A DNA stretch of 64,000 nt, taken from NCBI RefSeq assembly GCF_003355495.1, contig NZ_CP031337.1, forward strand, positions 496,001 to 560,000, in the 5' to 3' direction. The translations under genes and the position numbers were made by a program. Origin of the DNA: Crenobacter cavernae. Lineage in GTDB: Bacteria; Pseudomonadota; Gammaproteobacteria; Burkholderiales; Chromobacteriaceae. Below the pieces are notes generated by a model. The model was not told where the DNA came from, did not search any database, and saw only the letters and a program-made list of their open reading frames with translations. Positions 39,155 to 48,032 of the stretch are shown here, piece after piece; position 1 is the first letter of the stretch, and every line of letters begins with the position of its first letter.

Positions 39155-40350
39155 TCGGCCTGGCCGCCGCCAGCTGCCTGTTGACGGTCAGCCGCGTCGG
39201 CGAGGCCGCCGCCCCGCAGATCGTCGCGGTGCGCGTGTGGCCGTCGTCCACCTACACCCGCGTCACGCTCGAAGCGAGCGAGAGCCTGCGCTTCAAGACG
39301 ACGACGCTCGCCAACCCGAACCGGCTGGTGATCGATATCGACGGCGTCGAGCTGAACAGCCTGTTGAAGGACCTCGGCGGCCAGGTCGCCGGCGGCGACC
39401 CCTTCATCAAGACCGCGCGCGCCGGCCAATTCAACGCCGACACCGTGCGCCTGGTGCTCGACCTGAAGACCGACGTCAAGCCTCAGGTGTTCACGTTGAA
39501 ACCGGTCGCCGAATACCAGCACCGGCTGGTGGTCGACCTCTACCCGACCCGGTCGCAGGACGACCCGCTGCTGGCTCTGCTCGAGGACTACAACAAGGGC
39601 GGCGCCGCCGCCGCGCCTTCCAGGCCGCAGAAGGGCCGCGCCGGCGCCGACCGGCCCATCGTCATCGTGCTCGACCCGGGCCACGGCGGAGAGGACCCCG
39701 GTGCGGTCGGCCCGTCCGGCGTGCGCGAAAAGGACGTGGTGCTGAAGATCGCCCGCGAGCTGAAACGGCTGATCGAGCGCGAGCGCAATATGAAGGTCTA
39801 CCTGACGCGCGACGAGGACGTGTTCATCCCGCTCGGCGTGCGCGTCGCCAAGGCGAGGAGGCTGAACGCCGACCTCTTCGTGTCGATCCACGCCGACGCC
39901 TTCATCAGCCCGACCGCGCGCGGCTCGTCGGTGTTCGCGCTGTCGGAAAAGGGGGCGACCAGTACCGCTGCGCGCTACCTCGCGCAGACGCAGAACGACG
40001 CCGACCTGATCGGCGGCGTGAAGATCGCCACCCGCGACCGCTACCTCGCGCACACTCTCTTGGACCTCACGCAGACGGCGACGATCAACGACAGCCTCAA
40101 GCTCGGCAAGGCGGTGCTCGGCCAGATCGGCGGCCTGAACACGCTGCACAAGAACCAGGTCGAGCAGGCGAGCTTCGCCGTGCTCAAGGCGCCGGACATC
40201 CCGTCGATCCTTGTCGAAACGGCCTTCATCAGCCACCCGGACGAGGAAAAGCGCCTGATCGACCCGGCGTTCCAGCAGAAGATGGCCGAGGCCATCCTCG
40301 GCGGCGTGAAGCACTACTTCTCGCAGGGCGCGGCACTGGCGCGGCTGTAA
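39115..40350 (+). CDS. amiC: N-acetylmuramoyl-L-alanine amidase (AmiC type)
   Basis: A 411-residue periplasmic cell-wall hydrolase for daughter-cell separation. The N-terminus looks like a Tat signal (ARRRLVGLAAASCLLTVS), followed by an AMIN domain (about 35-135) and an Amidase_3 catalytic domain from about 180. Zinc ligands are in VLDPGHGGEDPGA, the Glu after it (GVREKDV) and DLFVSIHADAF, with the late Glu in SILVETAFISHPDEE. The start lies inside tsaE. Confidence 0.95.
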   Translation: MPESTFDPARRRLVGLAAASCLLTVSRVGEAAAPQIVAVRVWPSSTYTRVTLEASESLRFKTTTLANPNRLVIDIDGVELNSLLKDLGGQVAGGDPFIKTARAGQFNADTVRLVLDLKTDVKPQVFTLKPVAEYQHRLVVDLYPTRSQDDPLLALLEDYNKGGAAAAPSRPQKGRAGADRPIVIVLDPGHGGEDPGAVGPSGVREKDVVLKIARELKRLIERERNMKVYLTRDEDVFIPLGVRVAKARRLNADLFVSIHADAFISPTARGSSVFALSEKGATSTAARYLAQTQNDADLIGGVKIATRDRYLAHTLLDLTQTATINDSLKLGKAVLGQIGGLNTLHKNQVEQASFAVLKAPDIPSILVETAFISHPDEEKRLIDPAFQQKMAEAILGGVKHYFSQGAALARL

Positions 40351-40367
40351 GGGCACCACACAAGGCA

Positions 40368-40400
40368 AACGGCCCCGCATCTTGTCGATGCGGGGCCGTT
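40368..40400 (+). terminator. Terminator of amiC
   Basis: AACGGCCCCGCATC and GATGCGGGGCCGTT form a perfect 14-bp stem with a 5-base loop; there is no T-run, but a second stem follows directly. Confidence 0.65.
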
Positions 40401-40440
40401 GAGCTCGGCCAACCTTTAAAACTTCAAGGTTGGCCGAACC
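40401..40440. repeat. Inverted pair of the CTCGGCCAAC repeat between amiC and yacG
   Basis: GAGCTCGGCCAACCTT (exact 10-mer at 40404-40413) and AAGGTTGGCCGAACCTC (one mismatch, 40429-40438) flank a 9-base spacer. The pair is directly downstream of the amiC hairpin, between convergent genes. Confidence 0.8.
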
Positions 40441-40448
40441 TCGGGATT

Positions 40449-40649
40449 TCAATGGCCGAGCGAGCGGAGGTCTTCTTCGTTCAGCTCGGTCTCTTCGGCG
40501 CGCAGCCGGAACGACTCGGTCGCCCAAGCGCCGAGGTCGATCAGCTTGCAGCGCTCGCTGCAGAACGGGCGGTAGCGGCTTTCGGGCGTCCATTCGACGG
40601 CCTTGCCGCAGCTCGGGCAATTGACGCTGCGCACGGTAGAAGCTTTCAT
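40449..40649 (-). CDS. yacG: DNA gyrase inhibitor YacG
   Basis: A 66-residue zinc protein with four Cys in NCPSCGKAVEW and FCSERCKLIDLGAWA, the YacG signature. The C-terminal tail is acidic (EETELNEEDLRSLGH). It binds GyrB and blocks DNA binding in E. coli. It sits in the conserved pilD-coaE-zapD-yacG series, one base downstream of zapD. Confidence 0.94.
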   Translation of the reverse strand: MKASTVRSVNCPSCGKAVEWTPESRYRPFCSERCKLIDLGAWATESFRLRAEETELNEEDLRSLGH

Positions 40650-40650
40650 A

Positions 40651-41409
40651 TCAGAACTTGCAGAAGGTCAGCTCGAAGTCGACGTCGGCGTCGGTCTGGC
40701 GCGCGCGCACCTCGCCGGTCACCGCCGACACGAAACGGATGTTGAGCGCGTACTTGTTGGCCGACAGCTCGGGTAGCACGCCGAGGCTCTCGTCGAAGGA
40801 CACGCGGATCAGCTGCACCACCTTGCCGCCCGACATCTGCTGGAACATGCCCTTGCGCGCGAGGTAATGGTGGGTCTTGCCGCTGTCGCGCAGGAGTTTG
40901 AGCAGGATGCGCGCGGCGCCGGCGGTCGGCATCAACGGCGCGGCCCAGCGGTTCAGGTCGGCGCGTCGCTCCTCGGCCGGTTTCAGCTGCCACAGGAAGT
41001 AGGACGGCAGGTCGAACTGGCAGGTGCCGCCGGGGATGCCGGCGCGCTGCTTGATCGCCATCAGCCACTCGTTCTCGCGCAGATGCTGGCCGAACTTGCC
41101 GGTCAGCTCCAACAGCCGCGACGTGGTCAGCTCGATCTCGTCGAGCAGGCCGTCGAGCGTGTGCTGCTCGATCGCCGGGTTGTCGTGCAGCGGTTCGAGC
41201 AGCTGTTTCTGGCGCTCGAGCTCCTGCAAGAGGTCGGCCTTCAGGTCGGCGCGCGACGCCGTCTCCATCAACTCGAACAGCGTCAGCAAGGCGCTGTGGT
41301 GCTCGTTGGCATGTTCGCCGTCGACGAAATACGCCAGGCGCCGATACAACTGCTCGAGGCGCAGCAGGCTGCGGGTGCGTTCGTTGACGGGAAACTCGAA
41401 ACTGATCAC
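40651..41409 (-). CDS. zapD: Cell division protein ZapD
   Basis: A 252-residue cytoplasmic protein matching ZapD (YacF), which cross-links FtsZ filaments. Recognisable segments are FEFPVNERTRSLLRLEQL at the N-terminus, CQFDLPSYFLWQ in the middle and FVSAVTGEVRARQTDADVDFELTFC at the C-terminus. Length is normal. It lies between coaE and yacG as in many proteobacteria. Confidence 0.94.
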   Translation of the reverse strand: MISFEFPVNERTRSLLRLEQLYRRLAYFVDGEHANEHHSALLTLFELMETASRADLKADLLQELERQKQLLEPLHDNPAIEQHTLDGLLDEIELTTSRLLELTGKFGQHLRENEWLMAIKQRAGIPGGTCQFDLPSYFLWQLKPAEERRADLNRWAAPLMPTAGAARILLKLLRDSGKTHHYLARKGMFQQMSGGKVVQLIRVSFDESLGVLPELSANKYALNIRFVSAVTGEVRARQTDADVDFELTFCKF

Positions 41410-41448
41410 AACGACGTCTGCCTGTTGTTGGGGGGGTGGGCCGAAGGT

Positions 41449-42063
41449 CTATTGTGCTGGCGTTGCCAGCTTCGCAAGATAATAGCGGTGTTTCGCGTCC
41501 ACTTGAAGCGCCAGACCGGCCAGATCATCATTATTAACAATCACGGCGTCGGCGCGGCGCCGCCGCTCGTCGCGCGGCAACTGCGCGGCCATGATCGCGC
41601 GCACCGCGTCGGGCGTCAGACCGCTGCGGGCGACCACGCGCGCCACCTGCGTGGCTTCGTCGGCGTCGACGAGCAAGGTGGTCGCGACGTCGTCAAGGAA
41701 GGCCGGCGTCTCGAACAAGAGCGGCACGACGAGGATCGCGTAAGGGCCGGAGAGCTCGGCCAACCTGGCACGGCTCTCGGCGAGGATCATCGGGTGCAGG
41801 ATGCCCTCCAGCCGCGAGCGCGCCACCGGGTCGGCGAACACCTTGTCGCGCATCGCCGCGCGGTCGAGCGCACCGTCGGCGCGTCGGACCGCCTCGCCGA
41901 AAGCCGCGGCCAGCGCCGGCATCGCCGCGCCGCCGGGACCGGTCAGCGCGTGCGCGACGTCGTCGGTGTCGACGACCGGCACGCCGAGATCGGCGAACAT
42001 TCTCGCGACCGTGCTCTTGCCCGAGCCGACGCCGCCGGTCAGGCCGACGAGTTTAAGCGCCAT
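41449..42063 (-). CDS. coaE: Dephospho-CoA kinase
   Basis: A 204-residue kinase for the last step of CoA synthesis. The P-loop is LTGGVGSGKSTVARMFA near residue 8, followed by DTDDVAHALTGPGG and VVPLLFE. Length is typical. The start overlaps the end of pilD by 11 bases. One repeat copy (41755-41764) encodes part of ARLAELSG. Confidence 0.95.
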   Translation of the reverse strand: MALKLVGLTGGVGSGKSTVARMFADLGVPVVDTDDVAHALTGPGGAAMPALAAAFGEAVRRADGALDRAAMRDKVFADPVARSRLEGILHPMILAESRARLAELSGPYAILVVPLLFETPAFLDDVATTLLVDADEATQVARVVARSGLTPDAVRAIMAAQLPRDERRRRADAVIVNNDDLAGLALQVDAKHRYYLAKLATPAQ

Positions 42064-42919
42064 GCAGATACCAGCCCATGATGGACGGCCCCCAGACGTA
42101 GGCGATCCAGCCCGCGGCGGCCAGGTAGGGGCCGAACGGCAAGGGCTGGCCGCGACCATGGCGCGACAGGGCCATCAGCACGATGCCGGCGATCGCGCCG
42201 ACCAGCGACGACAGCAGGATCACCAGCGGCAGCATCGTCCAGCCCAGCCACGCGCCGAGCGCGGCCAAGAGCTTGAAGTCGCCGAAGCCCATCCCCTCCT
42301 TGCCGGTCGCCAGCTTGAACAGCCAGTACACCGACCACAACGACAGATAGCCGCCGATCGCGCCCCACAGCGCGTCGGCCAGCGGCAGCGTGCCGGTGAC
42401 GAGATGGAAGATGAGGCCGGCCCACAACAGCGGCAAGGTCAGGTTGTCGGGCAAGAGCTGGGTATCGGCGTCGATGAAGGTCAGCGCGACGAGAACCGAC
42501 GTCAGCAGCAGCCCGCCGGCGAGCGCCGGCCCGGCACCGAAGTGCGCGCCGAGCACGGCGAACAGCGTGGCGGTCAGCAACTCGACCAGCGGGTAGCGCG
42601 GACTGATAGACGTGTGGCAGTTGCCGCAACGGCCGCGCAGCGCGAGGTAGCTGATCACCGGCACGTTCTGCAGCGCGGTGATCGCCGAGCCGCAGCCCGG
42701 GCACGCCGAGCGCGGCACCATCAGGTTGTAGCGCGGCTTGTCTTCCGGCAGCGGTTGGCCGAGGTATTCGGCGCATTCGGCACGCCAGTCCGCCTCGAGC
42801 ATCTTCGGCAGACGGTGAATGACCACGTTGAGAAAGCTGCCGACCAGGAGGCCGAACAGCGCGAGCAATACCACCAAGCCAGCCGGTGACCCGGCCCAGA
42901 AATCGAACATCGACATCAT
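42053..42919 (-). CDS. pilD: Type IV prepilin peptidase/N-methyltransferase
   Basis: A 288-residue inner-membrane aspartic protease that cuts and methylates prepilins. It has a zinc-type Cys cluster (CPGCGSAI and CGNCHTSISPRYPLVE) and the two catalytic Asp motifs: IDADTQLLPD near residue 150 and GMGFGDFKLLAALGAWLG near residue 210. GGTGGG lies 6 bases before the ATG at 42919, overlapping the pilC end. It probably also processes type II secretion pseudopilins. Confidence 0.95.
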   Translation of the reverse strand: MMSMFDFWAGSPAGLVVLLALFGLLVGSFLNVVIHRLPKMLEADWRAECAEYLGQPLPEDKPRYNLMVPRSACPGCGSAITALQNVPVISYLALRGRCGNCHTSISPRYPLVELLTATLFAVLGAHFGAGPALAGGLLLTSVLVALTFIDADTQLLPDNLTLPLLWAGLIFHLVTGTLPLADALWGAIGGYLSLWSVYWLFKLATGKEGMGFGDFKLLAALGAWLGWTMLPLVILLSSLVGAIAGIVLMALSRHGRGQPLPFGPYLAAAGWIAYVWGPSIMGWYLHGA

Positions 42920-42921
42920 GC

Positions 42922-44142
42922 TTAACCCACCACCTGACCCATCTTGAAGATCGGCAGGTACATCGCGATCACCAGGCCGCCGATCAGCACGCCGAGGATG
43001 ACCATGATCATCGGCTCCAACAGGCTGGACAGCGCGGCGACCGCGTTGTCGACCTCTTCCTCGTAGAAGTCGGCGACCTTGTCGAGCATCGCATCGAGCG
43101 AGCCCGATTCCTCGCCGATCGCCGTCATCTGCAGCGCCATGTTCGGGAACAGGTTGGTGCGCAGCATCGAATCCTTGAGGCTGGAGCCGGCGCTGACGTC
43201 GGCCTGGATGCGACGCGTCGCGTCCGAATACACCTGGTTGCCCGACGCGCCGGCGACCGAGTCGAGCGCCTCGACCAGCGGCACGCCGGCGGCGAACAGC
43301 GTCGACAAGGTGCGCGACCAGCGCGCGATGGTCGCCTTGCGCACCACGTCGCCGAGCACCGGCACCTTGAGCACGATGCGATCGAGCCTCTCCTGCATGC
43401 GCGGCGAGCGCTTCACCGCGTACAGCGTGCCGAAGATCGCGCCGCCGATCGCGCCGAAGATCAGCCACCAGTAGCTGACGAAGAAGTCGGACAGCCAGAT
43501 CACGATCTGCGTCGGCGCGGGCAGTTCGGCGCCGAAGCTCGAGAACAGATCCTTGAACGCCGGGATCACGTACAACATGATGACGGTGGTGATCACGAAC
43601 GCGGTCGCGATGATCGCCGACGGGTAGATCATCGCCGACTTGATCTTGCCCTTGATCGCCATCACCTTTTCTTTATACGTGGCGAGCTTTTCGAGCAAGG
43701 AATCGAGCACGCCGCCGGTCTCGCCGGCGGCGATGATGCTGCAGAACAGTTTATCGAAGTACAGCGGACGCCGGCGGAACGCGTCGGCCAGGCTCATGCC
43801 GGTCTCGACGTCGGCGCGCACCTCGAGCAGCATCTTCGTCACCGCCGGATTGCCGTGCCCCTTGGCCGAGATGTCGAACGCCTGCAGCAGCGGCACGCCG
43901 GCCTTCATCATCGTCGCGAGCTGACGCGTGAACAGCGTGATGTCCTTCTCGCTGATGCGACGGCCGAAACCGGCGCGGCGCTTGGTCACCTTGGTGACGG
44001 CGATGCCCTGCCGGCGCAACTGGGTCTTGGCCACTGCCTCCGACTCCGCACGCACCTCGCCGCGGATCACCTTGCCGGCCCTGTCCTTGCCTTCCCACTG
44101 CCAGACGTAGCCGGGGCTGGGCTTCTTGTTTACCGTGGCCAT
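42922..44142 (-). CDS. pilC: Type IV pilus inner-membrane platform protein PilC
   Basis: A 406-residue protein with two GspF-type domains, each with the pattern ARWSRTLSTLFAAGVPLVEAL or FTRQLATMMKAGVPLLQAF followed by a Gly-Glu element (AAGETGG, AIGEESG). Three membrane helices are visible. It is the platform that PilB turns to add pilins. It is also needed for DNA uptake in transformable species (called PilG in Neisseria). Confidence 0.96.
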   Translation of the reverse strand: MATVNKKPSPGYVWQWEGKDRAGKVIRGEVRAESEAVAKTQLRRQGIAVTKVTKRRAGFGRRISEKDITLFTRQLATMMKAGVPLLQAFDISAKGHGNPAVTKMLLEVRADVETGMSLADAFRRRPLYFDKLFCSIIAAGETGGVLDSLLEKLATYKEKVMAIKGKIKSAMIYPSAIIATAFVITTVIMLYVIPAFKDLFSSFGAELPAPTQIVIWLSDFFVSYWWLIFGAIGGAIFGTLYAVKRSPRMQERLDRIVLKVPVLGDVVRKATIARWSRTLSTLFAAGVPLVEALDSVAGASGNQVYSDATRRIQADVSAGSSLKDSMLRTNLFPNMALQMTAIGEESGSLDAMLDKVADFYEEEVDNAVAALSSLLEPMIMVILGVLIGGLVIAMYLPIFKMGQVVG

Positions 44143-44168
44143 ACGCTCTCAAGACTTCCTTATTGTTT

Positions 44169-45878
44169 TCATTCGTTGGTCACCGCCTCGACCTCGGCCA
44201 AGGAGGTGATGCCGCGCTTGACCTTGATCAGGCCGGAGTGCCTGAGGTCGATCATGCCCTCCAGGAGGGCCTGGTCGGCGATATCGATCGCCGTGCCGTT
44301 CTTCATGATCAGGCGCGTGATCGCGTCGGAAATCGGCATCACTTCGTAGATGCCGGTGCGGCCCTTGTAGCCGGAGCCGCGACACTCGTCGCAGCCGACC
44401 GGCGCGTAAGGCTGCCAGCTGCCGTCGAGCTCTTCCTCGGCAAAGCCCGCGGCCAGCAGCGCTTCTTTCGGGATATCGACCGGCTTCTTGCAATGGTTGC
44501 AGAGGCGCCGTGCGAGGCGCTGCGCCATGATCAGCAGCACCGAGCTGGCGACGTTGAACGGCGCGACGCCCATGTTCAGCAAACGCGTCAGCGTCGACGG
44601 CGCGTCGTTGGTGTGCAGGGTCGAGAACACCATGTGGCCGGTCTGCGCGGCCTTGATCGCGATGTCGGCGGTCTCGTAGTCGCGGATCTCGCCGACCATC
44701 AGCACGTCCGGATCCTGACGCAGGAAGGCGCGCAGCGCCGACGCGAAGGTCAGCCCCGCCTTCTCGTTGACGTTGACCTGGTTGATGCCCGCCAGGTTGA
44801 TCTCGACCGGGTCCTCCGCGGTCGAGATATTGCGGTCGGGCTGGTTGAGAAGATTCAGGAAGGTATAGAGCGACACGGTCTTGCCGCTGCCGGTCGGGCC
44901 GGTCACCAGCACCATGCCGTAAGGCCGGGCGACCGCGGCCATGATCGCCTGCTTCTGCTCGGGCTCGAAGCCGAGCTGTTCGATGTCGAGCGAGGCGGCC
45001 GACTGGTCGAGAATACGCAGCACGATTTTTTCGCCGTACAGCGTCGGCAGCGTGCTGACGCGAAAGTCGACCGTGCGGTGCTTGTCGATCGACAGTTTGA
45101 TCCGGCCGTCCTGCGGGACGCGCTTTTCGGAAATATCGAGCCGCGACATCACCTTGATGCGACTGGCGAGCTTGTCTTTCAGCACCTGAGGCGGGCGCAC
45201 CACCTCGCGCAACTCGCCGTCGACCCGGTAGCGGATGCGGTAGAACTTCTCATACGGCTCGAAATGGATGTCCGACGCGCCGCCGCGGATACCGTCGAGC
45301 AGGATTTTCTGGATGAATTTGACCACCGGCGCGTCGTCGACGTCGGGCTGATGACCGACGGCGTCGGGGTCGACCACCTCGATGGCGCCGTCGAGCACGT
45401 TCAGATCGTCGCGGGTGAAATCGTTGATCGCTTCGGCGACATTCTCGCGCATCCGCCCGATCAGCTTCGTCAGCTGCTCGTCCTCGACCACCACCACTTC
45501 GACGGCCAGGCCGGTCTTGAACGTGATCGCGTGAAAGGCCGAGGTCTGCGTCGGGTCGGACGTGCCGACGAACAGCTTGTTGCCGCGCTTGTAGAGCGGC
45601 ACTAGCCGCCTGCTCGGCAGCAAAGCCTCGTCGACCACGTTCTTGGGCAGCACCGACGGATTGACCGCCGTGATGTCGAACAGGGGAACGCCGAAGGTGC
45701 GCGCGGCAAACATCGCCACGTCGCGCGACGCCATTTTCCGGCTCAGCACCAGCTGCTCGACGAAGCCGATATGGGCGCTCGAAGCCTGCTGCTGGATCGC
45801 CTCGGCGTCCTGCAGCAGCAGCAAATTGTTCTGTACCAGGGCACGGCCGAGACCGGAGATACCCGCGCTAGCTTCCAT
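44169..45878 (-). CDS. pilB: Type IV pilus assembly ATPase PilB
   Basis: A 569-residue GspE-type hexameric ATPase that drives pilus extension. It has N-terminal MshEN domains, Walker A GPTGSGKTVSLYTFL near residue 330, the Asp box (STAEDPVEINL), Walker B VGEIRDYETADIA and His box TLHTNDAPSTL. A zinc site is formed by CNHC and CDEC near residues 455 and 495. It starts the pilB-pilC-pilD operon. Confidence 0.97.
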   Translation of the reverse strand: MEASAGISGLGRALVQNNLLLLQDAEAIQQQASSAHIGFVEQLVLSRKMASRDVAMFAARTFGVPLFDITAVNPSVLPKNVVDEALLPSRRLVPLYKRGNKLFVGTSDPTQTSAFHAITFKTGLAVEVVVVEDEQLTKLIGRMRENVAEAINDFTRDDLNVLDGAIEVVDPDAVGHQPDVDDAPVVKFIQKILLDGIRGGASDIHFEPYEKFYRIRYRVDGELREVVRPPQVLKDKLASRIKVMSRLDISEKRVPQDGRIKLSIDKHRTVDFRVSTLPTLYGEKIVLRILDQSAASLDIEQLGFEPEQKQAIMAAVARPYGMVLVTGPTGSGKTVSLYTFLNLLNQPDRNISTAEDPVEINLAGINQVNVNEKAGLTFASALRAFLRQDPDVLMVGEIRDYETADIAIKAAQTGHMVFSTLHTNDAPSTLTRLLNMGVAPFNVASSVLLIMAQRLARRLCNHCKKPVDIPKEALLAAGFAEEELDGSWQPYAPVGCDECRGSGYKGRTGIYEVMPISDAITRLIMKNGTAIDIADQALLEGMIDLRHSGLIKVKRGITSLAEVEAVTNE

Positions 45879-45985
45879 GGCGACCCTTAACGGACGGAGC
45901 GAAAATCGACGCGCTAATGATAATGTGATTATGACAACTTGGCATCAGCGATCTGGGTTCCCGCGCGAGTCCGGCCGTGAAATAA

Positions 45986-46012
45986 AAAAAGGCTGCCGAA
46001 GCAGCCTTTTTC
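45986..46012 (-). terminator. Terminator of the porin gene
   Basis: AAAAAGGCTGC (45986-45996) pairs with GCAGCCTTTTT (46001-46011). The minus strand ends in seven T. Confidence 0.9.
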
Positions 46013-46028
46013 GAGATCGCGGGTTCGA

Positions 46029-47039
46029 TTAGAACTGGTGGATCATTTGCACGCCTGCAGCGCGCTGGTCCGGCTCGCCGTAGTTCTTGTCGTTGTCCAG
46101 CTTGCCGAAGGACACGCCGGCGGTGGTGCGCTTGGACAGCGCGTAGTCCACGCCCACGATCCACTGGTCGTAGCCGGTATCCGGGGCGCTCACGCCTGCG
46201 GATTTCGTGTCCCAGCCCTTGCCGTAGGAGAACTTCGGCGTGAAGGCGCCGACGGCGTAGGTCGCGGTCACAGCAGCCTGACGGTCCTTGATCTTGCTGC
46301 CATCAACTTCTTTGTCATTATTCTGCGAGTAGGCGCCGACCAGGCCGAGGCCGAAGTCGAAGTTGTAGCCGACTTCCGCGCGCTGGTAGCGGGTGTTATC
46401 CAGATCGTTGGCAGCACCGTTCCGGAAGTCCGCACGGGCGAACACATACTTGGCGGTCAGGCCGCCGGCGGTGTAGCCCAGGCCGACGATGTTCACGCGG
46501 CGGTTATCCGAATCGCCAACGATGGTCGAGTTCCTAGCCTCGTTCACGCCGTGCTGCAGCGAGAAGTCGAAGCCGCCGAAGTTCGGGCTGTCGTAGCGGA
46601 CCGAGTTCTTCAGGCGGGTATCCAGCGGCGAGCGGTTGTTGCCGATCTCCAGCTGCAGCGCAGCGGCTTCGCTCTCCCACGGGTTCACGATGGCCATGTC
46701 GCTGTCGGCGTAGTCGGACACGTTGCCCAGACGCACCTTACCGAAGCCGCCCTGCAGGCCGATGAAGGTGTTGCGCGAACCGAAGGTGTTGCGAGTGGTA
46801 TCGTCGCCGGTCAGGCTGGCGCGGGACTGAATCTGCCAGATGGCCTTCAGGCCGTTGCCCAGGTCTTCGTTGCCCTTGAAGCCGATGCGCGAACCGAAGT
46901 CGGCGACGTTGTTGACGGAGCTCGAGCCCTTGTCTTTCACGTTCTCGAAGCCGGCCTTCAGGGTGCCGAAGATGGTCACGTCGGCCATAGCCGCAGCCGG
47001 CAGAGCGGCCAGCACCAGAGCGATCAGCTTTTTATTCAT
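46029..47039 (-). CDS. Trimeric outer-membrane porin (Neisseria/Burkholderia type)
   Basis: A 336-residue porin with signal peptide MNKKLIALVLAALPAAAMA. The mature part starts DVTIFGTLKAGFENV and has alternating beta strands, the constriction-loop-like WESEAAALQLEIG and a C-terminal Phe (GVQMIHQF), the sorting signal of beta-barrel proteins. It would be a major passive channel. I chose ATG 47039 since AAGGA lies 7 bases upstream; the ATG two codons earlier abuts that site. Confidence 0.93.
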   Translation of the reverse strand: MNKKLIALVLAALPAAAMADVTIFGTLKAGFENVKDKGSSSVNNVADFGSRIGFKGNEDLGNGLKAIWQIQSRASLTGDDTTRNTFGSRNTFIGLQGGFGKVRLGNVSDYADSDMAIVNPWESEAAALQLEIGNNRSPLDTRLKNSVRYDSPNFGGFDFSLQHGVNEARNSTIVGDSDNRRVNIVGLGYTAGGLTAKYVFARADFRNGAANDLDNTRYQRAEVGYNFDFGLGLVGAYSQNNDKEVDGSKIKDRQAAVTATYAVGAFTPKFSYGKGWDTKSAGVSAPDTGYDQWIVGVDYALSKRTTAGVSFGKLDNDKNYGEPDQRAAGVQMIHQF

Positions 47040-47274
47040 CGCCATTTCCTTTTCGAAGTCAGTCTAAATGTTACCCGCTTGGGCAATGCGGTTTGCATTA
47101 CTGCAGGCTTTTCTTCACCGCCAGCGAATGCCGGGCCGGTTTCTGGAGGCACTATAAATCGGGCGTTGTGAAAATACAAAAACGTCACTCCCTCGCCACC
47201 GCCCATTGTGGCCGCCGCCCCAAAAACAGGAAGTAAGCAATTGATTTTCATATAAAAACAAAAAAACAACACCG

Positions 47275-47290
47275 GTTGCATATTTGCAAC
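47275..47290. promoter_or_regulatory. Inverted repeat upstream of the porin gene
   Basis: GTTGCA and TGCAAC flank TATT, and the outer bases (CACCGG.../...CACCAG) are not symmetrical. It lies about 235 bases before the porin start and next to a TGTTGCAAAAAAAC element. It could be a regulator site; I cannot name the regulator. Confidence 0.4.
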
Positions 47291-47494
47291 ACCAGTGCGT
47301 ACCTTCACCTGAACTGTTGCAAAAAAACACTATTTTTAGCCGACAGCACGGCGTAGCGCCCCCTTCTTCCACCGCTTTGTCTAGTACAAAATCACACCGT
47401 GAAGAAAGGCTTCATGACCTCGCCCGACTACAGCCGTCGACGCGTGCCGACGCCGTCCGGCAGGCACGATTCTCAGCGCCGGAAGACCGCGCGC

Positions 47495-47528
47495 AAAAAA
47501 GCCACCCGCTCGGGGTGGCTTTTTTTTG
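47495..47528 (-). terminator. Terminator of comEA
   Basis: AAAAAAGCCACCC and GGGTGGCTTTTTT form a 13-bp stem with a 5-base loop, with T-runs on both sides. Confidence 0.9.
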
Positions 47529-47541
47529 TGATCGCGTACGC

Positions 47542-47973
47542 TTACGGCTTCGGCGCAGGCTCTGCCGGCTTGGCCTTGCCGTCGGCTGGCTTGGCTGCCG
47601 GTTTGGTCTTACCGTCCGCCGGTTTGGCGCCGGTCACCGCTTTGGTGGTGGCAGGCTTGGCGTCGGTCGCCGGTTTGGCCGCAGTGGCCGGCTTACCGGC
47701 CGGCTTGGCCGGGAGGGTCGTCTGGCCGCTGGTCGAAATATCCTTGCGCAGCTTCTCCAGCGTCTTGTCGCCGATGCCCGGCACGTTTTTCAGGTCGTCG
47801 ACCGTCTTGAACGGGCCGTTCTTGGTGCGGTAGTCGAGGATGGCCTTGGCCTTGGCCGGGCCGATGCCGTTCAGCGCTTCGAGCTCTTGCTGATTGGCGG
47901 TGTTCAGGTTGACCGCCGCGAAGGCGATGTTGAAGAAGAACAGACTCAGTACAACGGCCAGCAGTTTTTTCAT
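47542..47973 (-). CDS. comEA: ComEA-type periplasmic DNA-binding protein
   Basis: A 143-residue protein with a signal peptide (MKKLLAVVLSLFFFNIAFA) and a double helix-hairpin-helix domain: VNLNTANQQELEALNGIGPA and VDDLKNVPGIGDKTLEKL. ComEA binds incoming DNA in the periplasm and ratchets it during transformation. About 55 residues after the domain form a Lys-Ala-Pro-rich, repetitive tail (units like KPAxxAKPA and AKPADGK) that most short ComEA proteins lack. It is monocistronic with its own terminator. Confidence 0.92.
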   Translation of the reverse strand: MKKLLAVVLSLFFFNIAFAAVNLNTANQQELEALNGIGPAKAKAILDYRTKNGPFKTVDDLKNVPGIGDKTLEKLRKDISTSGQTTLPAKPAGKPATAAKPATDAKPATTKAVTGAKPADGKTKPAAKPADGKAKPAEPAPKP

Positions 47974-48032
47974 GACAGCACGCTCCCTTGGGTTGTGTGA
48001 ATGCGCAGGCGCATCCTCACTATGACATAGGG

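Larger units (their letters stand above)
47040..47541. other. Intergenic regulatory region between porin and comEA
   Basis: About 500 bases, AT-rich in the middle (47160-47350), with no supported gene. It contains the porin promoter, a GTTGCA-TATT-TGCAAC inverted repeat (47275-47290) and at its right end the comEA terminator. Confidence 0.55.
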
